In this document: positions 1 through 10,173 of the stretch, in pieces
How the letters are laid out: each line of letters opens with the position of its first letter
How positions within the stretch are numbered: position 1 is the first letter of the stretch
Source of the DNA: SAR202 cluster bacterium
Lineage (GTDB): Bacteria; Chloroflexota; Dehalococcoidia; UBA6926; VFHL01
Direction: 5' to 3'
DNA: 64,000 nt
Assembly (NCBI GenBank): GCA_009392005.1
Contig: VFHL01000005.1
Span: 105,619-169,618 of the forward strand
The notes under the pieces: model-generated
Told to the model about the DNA's origin: nothing
The model's database searches: none
What the model saw: the letters and a program-made list of their open reading frames with translations, nothing else
Made by a program: the position numbers and the translations under genes

Positions 1-1
1 G

Positions 2-1804
2 GGTGAAGGTGGCGAAGATCCGGTTAGATATCGGCCACGGTCTGATGGGCTTAATGGTAGCAGTAAGATCAAACAAGTTGCATCTGCGAGATTTGGTGTA
101 ACACCTGAATACCTTGCGATGTCAGAAGAGCTTGAGATTAAGATTGCCCAAGGTTCTAAACCTGGTGAGGGTGGGCAATTGCCTGGACATAAAGTTGTGA
201 CTCATATCGCACATATTCGTCATTCGCAACCAGGAATCACATTGATCTCACCACCTCCGCATCATGACATATATTCGATTGAAGATCTTGCACAACTGAT
301 TTATGACCTTAAGATCGCTAATCCACGCGCATATGTGACCGTTAAACTTGTCTCTGAAGCTGGTGTTGGTACGATTGCTGCGGGAGTCGCAAAAGGATTT
401 GCAGATAAGATTGTTATAAGCGGGCATGCCGGTGGCACTGGCGCTTCTCCGCTTTCCTCGATTAAGAACGCAGGGACTTCATGGGAGTTAGGTGTTGCTG
501 AGACACAACAAGTGCTCGTTATGAACGATCTTCGCGGGCGGGTTAGGTTACGAACAGATGGTGGATTTCAGATTGGTAGAGATGTTGTCGTTGCAGCAAT
601 GCTTGGCGCCGAAGAATATGGGTTTGGGACTAATGCGCTTATTGCAGCAGGTTGTGAGATGGCGCGGCAGTGTCATCTTGATACTTGTCCTGTTGGCGTT
701 GCGACCCAGAGGGAAGATCTTCGCGGAAAATTTAATGGAACAGTTGAATCCATTGTTCATTACTTCACCTTTGTGGCTCAAGAAATTCGCGAAACTTTAG
801 CAGACCTTGGGTACAAAAGCCTTGACGATATCATTGGGCGTTCAAATTTATTGACTCCATCTACGAGAGATGACATCGCAGAAATTGCTCGTACTGTAGA
901 CGTTCGTCCCATTATTGCTTTGGCTGATCCGACTGGTTCAAGGCCCATCAAGAATAATCAAAAGAGGAATGATCGTGGAGAGGTGCCTCTAGACGACCGA
1001 ATCTTGAAAGATATTCAGCCGACTTTGGATGACAAGAAGCAGTCAAAGTACGAATATAACATTCATAACACAGATAGGACTGTAGGTGGTCGGGTTGGTG
1101 GTGAACTATCAAGGAAGTACGGTTCTGATGGATTGCCCGAAGGTACTGTTGATTTACAGTTCATAGGAACTGCAGGTCAAAGTTTCGGGGCCTGGTGTGC
1201 TAACGGCATGCGATTGACTCTTGTTGGAGAGGCAAATGATTATGTCGGAAAGGGCCTTGGTGGTGGAGAAGTGATTCTGAAGCCTTCTCCTGACGCGAAT
1301 TTCATTGCACATGAAAATTCCATTATGGGTAATACTTGTTTATATGGAGCAACAGGAGGATACCTTTTTGCTGCCGGTCGTGCTGGAGAGAGATTCTGTG
1401 TGCGCGCGAGTGGAGTCCAAGCGGTGGTGGAGGGTGTTGGCGATCATGGATGCGAATATATGACGAGTGGTATTGCCGTAATTCTGGGTGAGACCGGTCG
1501 CAATTTTGGGGCTGGAATGTCTGGAGGAATGGCTTTTGTCTACGATCCAGAGAAACAATTTCCAAGTAGATATAATCCGGAAATTCTCGCTCTTGATCCT
1601 CTCGATGACCAAGAGGATATTGCGAAAGTAAAAGATTTGGTTGAACGCCACACTAACTATACTGGATCAATTCGTGGTAAAGAGATACTGGATAATTGGG
1701 ACTCAGCTGTAAAGGATTTCTGGAAGGTTATCCCGTTTCAGATCAAGGATCAGGGTATGTCAATTTCTGACGTGTTGAAAAAGGTTGAAGGGGCTGTTAC
1801 ATAA
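2..1804 (+). CDS. gltB: Glutamate synthase large subunit, C-terminal part (5' truncated by window edge)
   Basis: Frame is open from base 2 (GEGGEDPVRYRPRSDGLNGSSKIKQVASARFGVTPEYLAMSEELEIK...). Contains GEGGQLPG, HAGGTGASP, CHLDTCPVGVATQ and the C-terminal GXGXG repeat domain (GGVGDHGCEYMTSG). Confidence 0.95.
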   Translation, partial: GEGGEDPVRYRPRSDGLNGSSKIKQVASARFGVTPEYLAMSEELEIKIAQGSKPGEGGQLPGHKVVTHIAHIRHSQPGITLISPPPHHDIYSIEDLAQLIYDLKIANPRAYVTVKLVSEAGVGTIAAGVAKGFADKIVISGHAGGTGASPLSSIKNAGTSWELGVAETQQVLVMNDLRGRVRLRTDGGFQIGRDVVVAAMLGAEEYGFGTNALIAAGCEMARQCHLDTCPVGVATQREDLRGKFNGTVESIVHYFTFVAQEIRETLADLGYKSLDDIIGRSNLLTPSTRDDIAEIARTVDVRPIIALADPTGSRPIKNNQKRNDRGEVPLDDRILKDIQPTLDDKKQSKYEYNIHNTDRTVGGRVGGELSRKYGSDGLPEGTVDLQFIGTAGQSFGAWCANGMRLTLVGEANDYVGKGLGGGEVILKPSPDANFIAHENSIMGNTCLYGATGGYLFAAGRAGERFCVRASGVQAVVEGVGDHGCEYMTSGIAVILGETGRNFGAGMSGGMAFVYDPEKQFPSRYNPEILALDPLDDQEDIAKVKDLVERHTNYTGSIRGKEILDNWDSAVKDFWKVIPFQIKDQGMSISDVLKKVEGAVT

Positions 1805-1853
1805 GAACAAAAGCAGCCGGTGAATTTTGCTCTTTGGCTGCTATTCGGAAAAC

Positions 1854-2081
1854 CTATGTCATTGTTTCGTTTAATTCCTCACGCCGCATAAATTCGAGAG
1901 CTGCTGCACCGTCTTCCCAGTTGTCGTCGGGCCTCTGCTGGCGTTGGTTCTCCCAACCAAATACTTCATAGCCAAGTACATATCGTAGCGAACCTCGAAC
2001 TGTGTCCTCAGGCCCGCGGGTGCGCATCATCTCCATCGCGCGGTAAATCCACTCGTCAGGTAGTTCAACAGTGACTTTCAT
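1854..2081 (-). CDS. Small protein with ribbon-helix-helix (VapB-like) N-terminus
   Basis: MKVTVELPDEWIYRAMEMMRTRGPEDTVRGSLRYVLG looks like a beta-strand plus helix RHH pattern. GGAGGGG lies 4 nt upstream of the internal ATG at 2081, so this start is preferred over 2093. Confidence 0.5.
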   Translation of the reverse strand: MKVTVELPDEWIYRAMEMMRTRGPEDTVRGSLRYVLGYEVFGWENQRQQRPDDNWEDGAAALEFMRREELNETMT

Positions 2082-2163
2082 TTTCCCCTCCATTTTTGAG
2101 GCATATGGATGCTCAGTATATCCTGATTGTATTTATCTTGCCTCACCTTGATGTTAACTGGTT

Positions 2164-3336
2164 TCAGTCATAATCTCTTATTTCCAGATTATCCATCGCT
2201 AAATGAACTAAACTTTCAACATCCAGATCTGCTTCAATTGGTTTAATTTGGGCTTCGTTCGAGCGCGTTACTGGGTGTTTGGGCACGAATAGTGTACAGC
2301 AATCTTGATCTGGCAGTATAGATATGGGATAAGTGCCGATATTCATGGCCTGTTGAATTATTTCAGTTTTGTCCATGCCGATTAAGGGTCGGAAGATCGG
2401 TTTTTCGGTTACAGAATCGACCACTGTTATATTCTCCAAAGTTTGAGATGCGACTTGTCCAAGACTTTCTCCAGTGATTAATGCTTGTGCTTTTTCTTGC
2501 AACGCGATTTGTTCAGCGATTCGTACCATGAAACGTCGGTAAAGAACCACTCGATAGGCTGGGGGCGCTGAAACGATAATATGTTTTTGTACTTCTGCAA
2601 AAGGTACTAAGTATAGACGGGATTGCCCTTGATATTCATTCAGTACTTCTACTAGCTCAATCGCTTTGTCACGTGAAGACCCGTCTACTAATGGGAACGC
2701 ATGGAAATGTATAAATACTACTCGACATCCACGTTTCATCATTCTTTGCGCAGCGACTGGTGAGTCGATTCCACCTGACAGCAGAGTACCAACCTCTCCA
2801 CCTGTACCCACAGGCAACCCTCCCGCTCCGGGTAGCGGGTCAGAATAAAAATATAATGTGCGAGGGAGAATATCGACATATATTGTCAAATCAGGATTTT
2901 TCAACGAAACTGAAGTTCCTGTTTCTTCTTGAATAAATTTCCCAAGTTTTGTATTCACTTCCTGTGAAGTTAGAGGGAATTTTTTATCTGCTCTCTTTGT
3001 TGTAATTCTGAAGGAGTCAAAATCTTTATTTTTCGTAACAGTCAGTATTTCTTCCTTTAATTTTTCGAGGTTGTGTGAACCGCGTTGTGCAAGAGATATC
3101 TTCACTATGCCAAACACTTTTCTTAGCGCATCATAGATCAGATCCCAGTTAGCATTTTCGTTTAGTTGAACACCAATTAATCCCCGTTCAGCCCAAACTT
3201 TATCTACATCCATATTACGAGTGACTCGACGTACGTTTCTCACGATGTGATTAATGAAAAAAGAGCGATTTTTCCCCTTTAACCCTGCTTCGTGGTATCG
3301 AAGGATAGCGTATCGGTTGTAATTGTTAACTGTCAC
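2164..3336 (-). CDS. thiI: tRNA 4-thiouridine synthase ThiI
   Basis: THUMP-type N-terminus followed by PP-loop SGGIDSPVAAQRMMKRGC; typical length of 390 aa. Confidence 0.92.
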   Translation of the reverse strand: MTVNNYNRYAILRYHEAGLKGKNRSFFINHIVRNVRRVTRNMDVDKVWAERGLIGVQLNENANWDLIYDALRKVFGIVKISLAQRGSHNLEKLKEEILTVTKNKDFDSFRITTKRADKKFPLTSQEVNTKLGKFIQEETGTSVSLKNPDLTIYVDILPRTLYFYSDPLPGAGGLPVGTGGEVGTLLSGGIDSPVAAQRMMKRGCRVVFIHFHAFPLVDGSSRDKAIELVEVLNEYQGQSRLYLVPFAEVQKHIIVSAPPAYRVVLYRRFMVRIAEQIALQEKAQALITGESLGQVASQTLENITVVDSVTEKPIFRPLIGMDKTEIIQQAMNIGTYPISILPDQDCCTLFVPKHPVTRSNEAQIKPIEADLDVESLVHLAMDNLEIRDYD

Positions 3337-3405
3337 GAAATCATCCTGTTATTAATCAGCGATTGGTGTTGTGATGTGAGCATTGCTTATACCAACAAAT
3401 GTAAG

Positions 3406-3481
3406 TGGCTCCCCGCGCAGGACTCGAACCTGCAACCTGGCGGTTAACAGCCGCCCGCTCTACCAATTGAGCTAGCGAGGA
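3406..3481 (-). tRNA. tRNA-Asn (GTT), CCA encoded
   Basis: Reverse complement TCCTCGCTAGCTCAATTGGTAGAGCGGGCGGCTGTTAACCGCCAGGTTGCAGGTTCGAGTCCTGCGCGGGGAGCCA folds as a cloverleaf with anticodon GTT. Confidence 0.95.
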
Positions 3482-3677
3482 GTATGGATGCTGAATTGCC
3501 TCAGTAGTTTAGCAAGCCAGATGGATTAGATACAAGGGTAATGGTACTAGCCAGAACAAATCAATTCAATTAAGGCGTGAAATGGTTCGATTTCCCCGAT
3601 TCAGAATTCATGTTCCAAAATCATGTGATCTGCCGGAATTGGGTAGACACACATGGATGATTTGGTATTGTCTATTC

Positions 3678-6248
3678 ATGATACCTGTTCGTGTAGCCTT
3701 AGAAAATTTTATGCCGTATAAGGGGATAACAACCCCACTTGAATTGGAGGGTTTGCAACTTGTTTGCCTCTCTGGCGCAAATGGCCATGGCAAAAGTGCG
3801 TTACTAGACGCCATAACATGGGCGTTGTGGGGCAAATCTCGGGCACGGTCCGACGATGACTTAATACATGCAGGACAGGATGAGACACAAGTTACGTTGG
3901 ATTTTATCGCAGGCGGGGATCGTTATCGGGTTATTCGCCGGCATAGAAAGCCGCGGGGGCGCGCTCGTTCAGGGCAGTCTAGTGTTGATTTACAGATTTC
4001 TACTGAATCTGATTTCCGGGTTATTTCTGGTAATACGATGCGAGAAACGAATAAGATTTTGGTCGATTTATTGCAAATGGAATACGATACTTTTATAAAT
4101 AGTGCCTTCTTAATACAAGGTCGGGCTGATTTATTCACCATGGCTACCCCTACCGAGAGAAAGCAGGTATTGAGCGATATTTTGGGATTGTCCACTTATG
4201 ATGTACTTGAAGAACGTGCTCGAAATCGAGTACGAGATGCTGAGAATCATCTTCGGGTGAGCGATTTAGCACTTTCCGACATGGAAAAGGACTTGGAAAA
4301 GCGTGTTCAATTGCAAACAGATAATGATGAACAGCAGATAAAACTACGTGATTTAGAGGACAAACACTCAAAGGCAACTGATAAACTTACTGCTCTACAA
4401 GAGCGTCGGACGCGACTAGATCTAGTGGAAGAACAAATAGCTGAGACTGTGAACAGAAATACGGCTATTGATGTTATGACTGAAACTGCGTCAACAGAGC
4501 TAAATAATGCGCAAGGTAAATTGGATCGGTATAGTGCAATCTTATCTAAATCTGATGAGGTTTTGGTAGGTTACCACCAATTACAAGAAACTAGGCTGCA
4601 GTTGCAGGAGCTATCGAAGAAGGCGACACTATTTGTTGATCTGAATTCAAAACGAACTGATTTGCAAAATGCGATTAACAAAGAAGGTAATGCATTGGAA
4701 GTGGAATCGAATCATTTGCAGTCTCAAATTGATGAACTGCGGCAGGAAGCGGACCGAAAAAACTCTATTGAAAAAGATATTGATGCTTTTTCGGAATCAT
4801 TATTGAAAATCGCGAGTGAAGAAGAGAATCTAGATCAAAAGCGGCAGGAATTTCAAGCTGTTGAAACAAACATCAATGTATTACTTGAGAAAAATGCCTC
4901 TTTAAGAAGCCAAATGGAAGATCTTCGCCAAAAAGTGGATTTACTTGAAGAAGGCGTAACAACATGTCCTATTTGTGGCATGGAGTTAGACGAACAAGAA
5001 TTTGCCCAAGTCCGTAATCACTATGAAGTTGAAGGTCAAGAAATGGCGAATAAATTTCGGGAGAACCAAAGGGTTGTCCAAGAATCAAACAAATCTAACG
5101 AGAAACTAAAGTCGCAATTAAGCGAGATAGAATTGAGATTGCGCCAGGAGAGAACCGCGTATGAAAACAATCTTGCTCTTAGTCGTGAAAGATTAAAGAA
5201 TGCTCTTGCTGCATCTGTAGGAATTGATGGTTTGTTGGTGCAAAAGGAAAGTTTGGACTCAAAAATTGCGCATCAGAGCTTTGCGTCGAACCTGAGAAAT
5301 GATCTCCAAACGCTCTTAACGGAAATAGAGGGAAATGACTATCAGCAAGATGAACACAAAATTTGGCAGGATCGCATCAAGGAACTTGAGCGATTTGAGG
5401 CGCGATTTCGCGAGGTGAATGAGGCGGAGAACGCTCATGTGAGGGAAAAGGAAATTCTTGATTCAACGAAAGAAAGATTGAATCAGTTAGAGAAAAATAA
5501 GCGAGAAAATAGTGAACGCCTTGTAGACTTGAAAGAGCAAGTGAAGGGGCGTGAAGAATTTCTAACAGAGTTTGAGCTTGCAAAAAACGCTTTCGATGAA
5601 AATAAAGCTGAACTAGATAATGTAACGAAAGATTTGACCCGGATTGGTCTTGAATTAGAACGGTTATCTCGAATAGTTGAAGAGCAGCGCGAGAAAACTG
5701 CTCAAAGAAAGGAATTCGCTCACCAAAGAGATACCTATGCGGAGGTTGCGAAAGCTTTTGGCAAACAAGGAGTTCAGGCTCTTTTGATTGAGACTGCTTT
5801 ACCTGAGATTGAAGAAGAAGCAAATAAGCTCCTATCCACAATGACCGAAGGGAAAATGAGTGTGCAGTTAGAGAGTCAAAGGGAAACGCGTCAAGGACGG
5901 ATTCAAGAGACTCTAAGTGTGAGCATCGCAGATGAAATGGGTACACGTCCATATGAAATGTACAGCGGTGGTGAAGCCTTCAGAATAAATTTAGCTCTTC
6001 GTATTGGGCTTTCTCGTATACTGACACGTCGTTCAGGAGCCCCACTACCTGTATTGTTCATTGACGAAGGATTTGGGTCGCAAGATCTCTTGGGTCGTGA
6101 TCGTATCGTTGATGCCATTAGTTCTATTCAAAATGAATTTCAATTAATCATTGTAATTACTCACATTGATGAATTAAAAGAGCTATTTCCAAATCGCATT
6201 GAGGTTAAGAAGCTAGAGGAAGGCTCAGAATTCACAGTGCACCTATAA
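3678..6248 (+). CDS. sbcC: SbcC/Rad50-like SMC-family ATPase
   Basis: Walker A GANGHGKSALLDAITWALWG, zinc hook CPIC, signature YSGGEAFRINLALRIGLSRIL, Walker B PVLFIDEGFGSQD, long coiled coils. Start set at the internal Met before the conserved N-terminus (IPVRVALENFMPYKG). Confidence 0.88.
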   Translation: MIPVRVALENFMPYKGITTPLELEGLQLVCLSGANGHGKSALLDAITWALWGKSRARSDDDLIHAGQDETQVTLDFIAGGDRYRVIRRHRKPRGRARSGQSSVDLQISTESDFRVISGNTMRETNKILVDLLQMEYDTFINSAFLIQGRADLFTMATPTERKQVLSDILGLSTYDVLEERARNRVRDAENHLRVSDLALSDMEKDLEKRVQLQTDNDEQQIKLRDLEDKHSKATDKLTALQERRTRLDLVEEQIAETVNRNTAIDVMTETASTELNNAQGKLDRYSAILSKSDEVLVGYHQLQETRLQLQELSKKATLFVDLNSKRTDLQNAINKEGNALEVESNHLQSQIDELRQEADRKNSIEKDIDAFSESLLKIASEEENLDQKRQEFQAVETNINVLLEKNASLRSQMEDLRQKVDLLEEGVTTCPICGMELDEQEFAQVRNHYEVEGQEMANKFRENQRVVQESNKSNEKLKSQLSEIELRLRQERTAYENNLALSRERLKNALAASVGIDGLLVQKESLDSKIAHQSFASNLRNDLQTLLTEIEGNDYQQDEHKIWQDRIKELERFEARFREVNEAENAHVREKEILDSTKERLNQLEKNKRENSERLVDLKEQVKGREEFLTEFELAKNAFDENKAELDNVTKDLTRIGLELERLSRIVEEQREKTAQRKEFAHQRDTYAEVAKAFGKQGVQALLIETALPEIEEEANKLLSTMTEGKMSVQLESQRETRQGRIQETLSVSIADEMGTRPYEMYSGGEAFRINLALRIGLSRILTRRSGAPLPVLFIDEGFGSQDLLGRDRIVDAISSIQNEFQLIIVITHIDELKELFPNRIEVKKLEEGSEFTVHL

Positions 6249-6400
6249 ATGTTGATGCTTTTGTTACCCTTCTATATCCTAGGGGAATTAATTTAGTTTT
6301 TGTGTGTGCAGGGTTAATTCTGTACTTTTGAATTAATGGATGCGAATGGCGATGCAAAATTTTAAATTGCCTCAACGTATCTTGGTTTAAAGGAGAAATT

Positions 6401-7672
6401 ATGCAATACCAGGCTCCCAGAGGTACAGTTGATATATTGCCAGAAGATCAGGTCTATTGGGATAGAGTGAAGGCAGCAGCTCGTGTGGTAACACAGCAAT
6501 TCGGTTATCGACAGATTGATACACCTACATTTGAAGATGCTGGTTTGTTTGTAAGAGGTGTTGGTGAAGGCACAGATATTGTTGAGAAAGAGATGTATAC
6601 GTTTGAAGATCGTGGTGGATCACTAATTACTCTTCGACCAGAAGGTACAGCTTCTGTCTGCCGAGCATATCTCCAGCACGGAATGCACGCTCTGCCTCAA
6701 CCTGTTCGACTATTCTACATAACTCCCATTTTTCGTTATGAGAGACCGCAAGCTGGTCGATTTCGTCAACATTGGCAATTCGGTTGCGAAGCTATTGGTG
6801 ATCCAGATCCTGTGGTGGATGCTGAGACGATTCAACTAGCTTGGGCCTATTTTGGTGAATTGGGATTTTCAGATTTGACGTTGTACGTCAATTCAATTGG
6901 ATCCCGACAAGGCCGAGAAAAATATCTGGAGAGACTCGTTGATTTTTATAATCCAAAGATGGATTCCATTTGTAATGATTGTCGTGTCCGTCTGAAAAAA
7001 AACCCCCTTCGTTTGTTGGATTGCAAGCAAGAATCATGTCAGCCTTTTATTGAAGATGCTCCGCACGTCACTGACTATCTCGATGCTGATTCTCAAGAGC
7101 ATTTTGATGACGTTAGACGATACTTAGAGTTGTCAGAGATTCCCTTTACTTTGAATCACCGTTTAGTGAGGGGATTAGACTATTATGCCCATACTGTTTT
7201 CGAGATTTTTCCTAAGCAAGAAGGTTCTCAAAGTGCTATGGCTGGAGGGGGACGTTATGATGGATTGATTGAACAAATCGGTGGGAACTCTGTTCCTGCA
7301 GTGGGATTTGGATCTGGGATAGAACGAGCTGTTCTTGAACTGAAGCAACAAGAAAATCCGGATACGTATTCTGAACAAATTGATGCCTTCATCGCATATT
7401 TGGGAAGTCCTGCAAAAAATGCTGCAGTTTGGCTCTTGGGAGCGTTGCGTAAGCATAACGTTAGCGCCCAAATCGCGACTGGTTCTCGTTCTTTAAGGGC
7501 CCAACTTCGGACTGCGAATCAAATTAATGCGCGGTTCGCGATCATTATTGGCGATGACGAGTTATCTGGGTCACAAATTGATGAAGTAAAACCTGTGGTG
7601 CGGGACCTTGCATCAGGGGAACAAAACTCAATGACAGTTGAGGCTTTAATTCAACGAATCTCTATGAAGTGA
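6401..7672 (+). CDS. hisS: Histidyl-tRNA synthetase
   Basis: APRGTVDILPED start, TLRPEGTASVCRAYLQH, FRYERPQAGRFRQHWQFGCEAIG, VRGLDYYAHTVFE, GGRYDGLIEQIGG. AAGGAG RBS upstream. Confidence 0.96.
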   Translation: MQYQAPRGTVDILPEDQVYWDRVKAAARVVTQQFGYRQIDTPTFEDAGLFVRGVGEGTDIVEKEMYTFEDRGGSLITLRPEGTASVCRAYLQHGMHALPQPVRLFYITPIFRYERPQAGRFRQHWQFGCEAIGDPDPVVDAETIQLAWAYFGELGFSDLTLYVNSIGSRQGREKYLERLVDFYNPKMDSICNDCRVRLKKNPLRLLDCKQESCQPFIEDAPHVTDYLDADSQEHFDDVRRYLELSEIPFTLNHRLVRGLDYYAHTVFEIFPKQEGSQSAMAGGGRYDGLIEQIGGNSVPAVGFGSGIERAVLELKQQENPDTYSEQIDAFIAYLGSPAKNAAVWLLGALRKHNVSAQIATGSRSLRAQLRTANQINARFAIIIGDDELSGSQIDEVKPVVRDLASGEQNSMTVEALIQRISMK

Positions 7673-7784
7673 ATTCTACTATAGGGGGTCTGAATTAGCG
7701 CTATCTGGATGTTGCCGAACGGTTGTAATCATGGATTGATAGCGACAGACCGGCACTAGGATTGAAAGGATTCGTGAGGAAAAT

Positions 7785-8531
7785 TTGAAGCAGGATAAAG
7801 ATCTTACCCGCGTGGCAAATGGATACTTACGCCAACAAATTGAATACTCTATTCCTATGTCAATCTACCCGGCAAAATCAGGAGTAATTATCATCAATGC
7901 TCCTGGCGCTGGCGAATCAAAGAGTGGTCGGAAAAACCGTTATGAAACTCTTGGTCAGTACATACAAAAAGAACAGATAGCCGCATTTATTACGCATAAT
8001 CCTCCGAAACCGGATGCAGAGGGTAAATTTGTTGGTGAGCCGTACTCATATAAGGATACGAGCTGGAATCTGTTAGTGATAGAGAGTTTGGCGAATGTGA
8101 TTGAATATGCTTTGGAACATGCGGAAGAAATCTGCGGGACTTCTACCCCTGTGGTTTATCTTTCTGGTTTTTCAGCCGGAGCATCAGCATGTGGTGCTGT
8201 CGCTTTTCATTATCCTCAGGTCAAGTCCATCCTATTACTTTCAGCATACGACAGTGTAGGAGAATACTTTTATAGTGGCATTAGCCAATTTAAAGGAGAT
8301 ATTTACGCAGTATATGGATCGGATGATCTAGTCGCGAAAATGGTTGCTACTATGCTTGAAATTTCTGCACCTAGAGCTGAATTTCATTTGGCTGAAATTC
8401 CAGATTGCGATCATGGATTTCATGGGTCTAAAAATAGTAGGTTTTTTAGCAAGGCATTTTTCTGGGCATTTAATCACGATGAAAATTTTCCGTCAACAGA
8501 TAATGGCTTGTTGCTTTATGAGGAAGATTGA
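7785..8531 (+). CDS. Alpha/beta-hydrolase-fold protein
   Basis: Nucleophile elbow YLSGFSAGASACG; late Asp and His (VYGSDD ... CDHGFHG); TTG start. Confidence 0.6.
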   Translation: MKQDKDLTRVANGYLRQQIEYSIPMSIYPAKSGVIIINAPGAGESKSGRKNRYETLGQYIQKEQIAAFITHNPPKPDAEGKFVGEPYSYKDTSWNLLVIESLANVIEYALEHAEEICGTSTPVVYLSGFSAGASACGAVAFHYPQVKSILLLSAYDSVGEYFYSGISQFKGDIYAVYGSDDLVAKMVATMLEISAPRAEFHLAEIPDCDHGFHGSKNSRFFSKAFFWAFNHDENFPSTDNGLLLYEED

Positions 8532-8602
8532 GATGAGACATACCTTTCGCAGTGGATTTGATCGTCGGGCGATTTGAAGATCATAGAACGGATGATATTG
8601 TG

Positions 8603-9493
8603 ATGAAGACTATCGGATTTATTGGTTTAGGGATTATGGGCCAACCTATGGTTCAAAATCTCATGAATGGTGGATTCCAATTAATCGTTTGGAATAGGAC
8701 AGCCTCAAAATCAGAAAAAATGGCCAAACTTGGGGTAGAGATAGGTGCCTCTCCCGCTGAATTAGCACGTCGTGCTGATGTGGTTATTTCTTGTGTCACA
8801 GATTCTGCGGACGTGAAAGAGGTAGTTTTAGGTCCTGAAGGTGTTCTCTCGGGAGCTTATTCTGATTTGGTCATGATTGATATGAGCACGATTTCTCCAG
8901 ACGTAACTCGAGAAATAAGTGCCAAACTAGGTGAGGTTGGTGTATTTATGTTGGATGCACCAGTGAGTGGCGGGCAATGGGGTGCAGTAAACGGTACTTT
9001 GTCAATAATGGTGGGTGGACCTTTGGAAACGTTTCAAGAATCTGAAGATATATTTAAGGCTATGGGCGAACGAATTGTTTATTGTGGACCGGCGGGGATG
9101 GGGCAAGTGACAAAAGCGGTGAACCAAATTATTGTCGCAGGAACTATGGCAGCTGTTTCTGAAGGGCTGATTTTTGCTGCGAAAGCGGGTGCTGATATAG
9201 CGGCTGTTTTTGAGGCGGTATCTGGTGGTGCAGCTCAATCTTGGCAGCTAGAAAATCTTGGAGCACGTATTCTTAAAGGTGACTTTGATCCTGGTTTCAT
9301 GGTGAAATTGCAACAGAAGGATTTACAGATTGTTCTTGATGCTGCACAAAAGATGCAACTACCTCTTTTTACCACGCCCATTATTAATCAGTTTTATCGT
9401 GCTCTTGAATTAGATGGTGGTGGAGATAGTGGTACTCAAGCCTATATCAAGATGTTGGAAAAAATGTCGGGTGTTGAAGCGCGGATATCGTAG
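8603..9493 (+). CDS. 3-hydroxyisobutyrate / tartronate-semialdehyde dehydrogenase family protein
   Basis: GFIGLGIMGQPMVQNLMNGG Rossmann start, DAPVSGGQWGAVNGTLSIMVGG, GQVTKAVNQIIVAG. Conserved N-terminus places the start at 8603, not 8552. Confidence 0.88.
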   Translation: MKTIGFIGLGIMGQPMVQNLMNGGFQLIVWNRTASKSEKMAKLGVEIGASPAELARRADVVISCVTDSADVKEVVLGPEGVLSGAYSDLVMIDMSTISPDVTREISAKLGEVGVFMLDAPVSGGQWGAVNGTLSIMVGGPLETFQESEDIFKAMGERIVYCGPAGMGQVTKAVNQIIVAGTMAAVSEGLIFAAKAGADIAAVFEAVSGGAAQSWQLENLGARILKGDFDPGFMVKLQQKDLQIVLDAAQKMQLPLFTTPIINQFYRALELDGGGDSGTQAYIKMLEKMSGVEARIS

Positions 9494-9529
9494 GAGCGCG
9501 ATAATCTGCAACATAACGTAGCAAACTGA

Positions 9530-10057
9530 CTAATTTTTCTGGTTGCCCGGATAGCGATCTCGCCAGTTTTCAATCACATGAATTTCACTGGACACTTTGT
9601 CATCGTCAATGTCTAGAAAAGCTACAGTCGCGTCGGTCAAAAATGAACGATATGCTTGGCCCGGATTAATATAAAGCACGCCATCTCGTTCCTCATTCAT
9701 AGGATCATGGGTATGTCCGCTCAGCACGATGTCAATCGTTTCATCGAAATCATTTAAGATTATTGCGGGATCAAATGGTGGTCCACCCCAGTAAGGATGT
9801 GTTATAGCTATGGTCTTACCATGAATTTTCAACACTTCTTGTTTTGGTAAGGCTGCTGTTATATCCGGAGAGTCCGAGTTTCCATGCACGACGATGGCTT
9901 GTTGGGCCTCTTTTTTCAGTCCTTCTGCTATTGCTATGTTGGTGAGATCGCCACAGTGGACTACTATATCTGCTTTTGGGACAAGCTTTCGAATATTTGG
10001 GTGGACTTCCTCCCATGTGCGGCAATGAGTGTCGCCCATTACCAAGATGTGAGTCAT
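9530..10057 (-). CDS. YfcE/MJ0936-type phosphodiesterase
   Basis: MGDTHCRTW, VVHCGDLTN, VHGNSD and LSGHTHDP calcineurin-like metallophosphoesterase motifs. Confidence 0.85.
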   Translation of the reverse strand: MTHILVMGDTHCRTWEEVHPNIRKLVPKADIVVHCGDLTNIAIAEGLKKEAQQAIVVHGNSDSPDITAALPKQEVLKIHGKTIAITHPYWGGPPFDPAIILNDFDETIDIVLSGHTHDPMNEERDGVLYINPGQAYRSFLTDATVAFLDIDDDKVSSEIHVIENWRDRYPGNQKN

Positions 10058-10173
10058 AATGTCTCCTAGAGTAATATTGTGTCTTTGTAATTATTCATCC
10101 ATAAAGAAAAAGTTAGACGTTTCATGTGATAGAAGACATCGCCTAAATTGGAACCTCGTTAAAACGAGGCCGA

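Noticed and set aside
1812-1842. AGCAGCC...GGCTGCT stem after gltB as a terminator
   Set aside because: 17-nt loop and only a short T run on either strand; not strong enough to list as a feature.
5377-5952. 191-aa minus-strand ORF
   Set aside because: Antisense to the coiled-coil part of sbcC; Leu/Ser-rich artefact.
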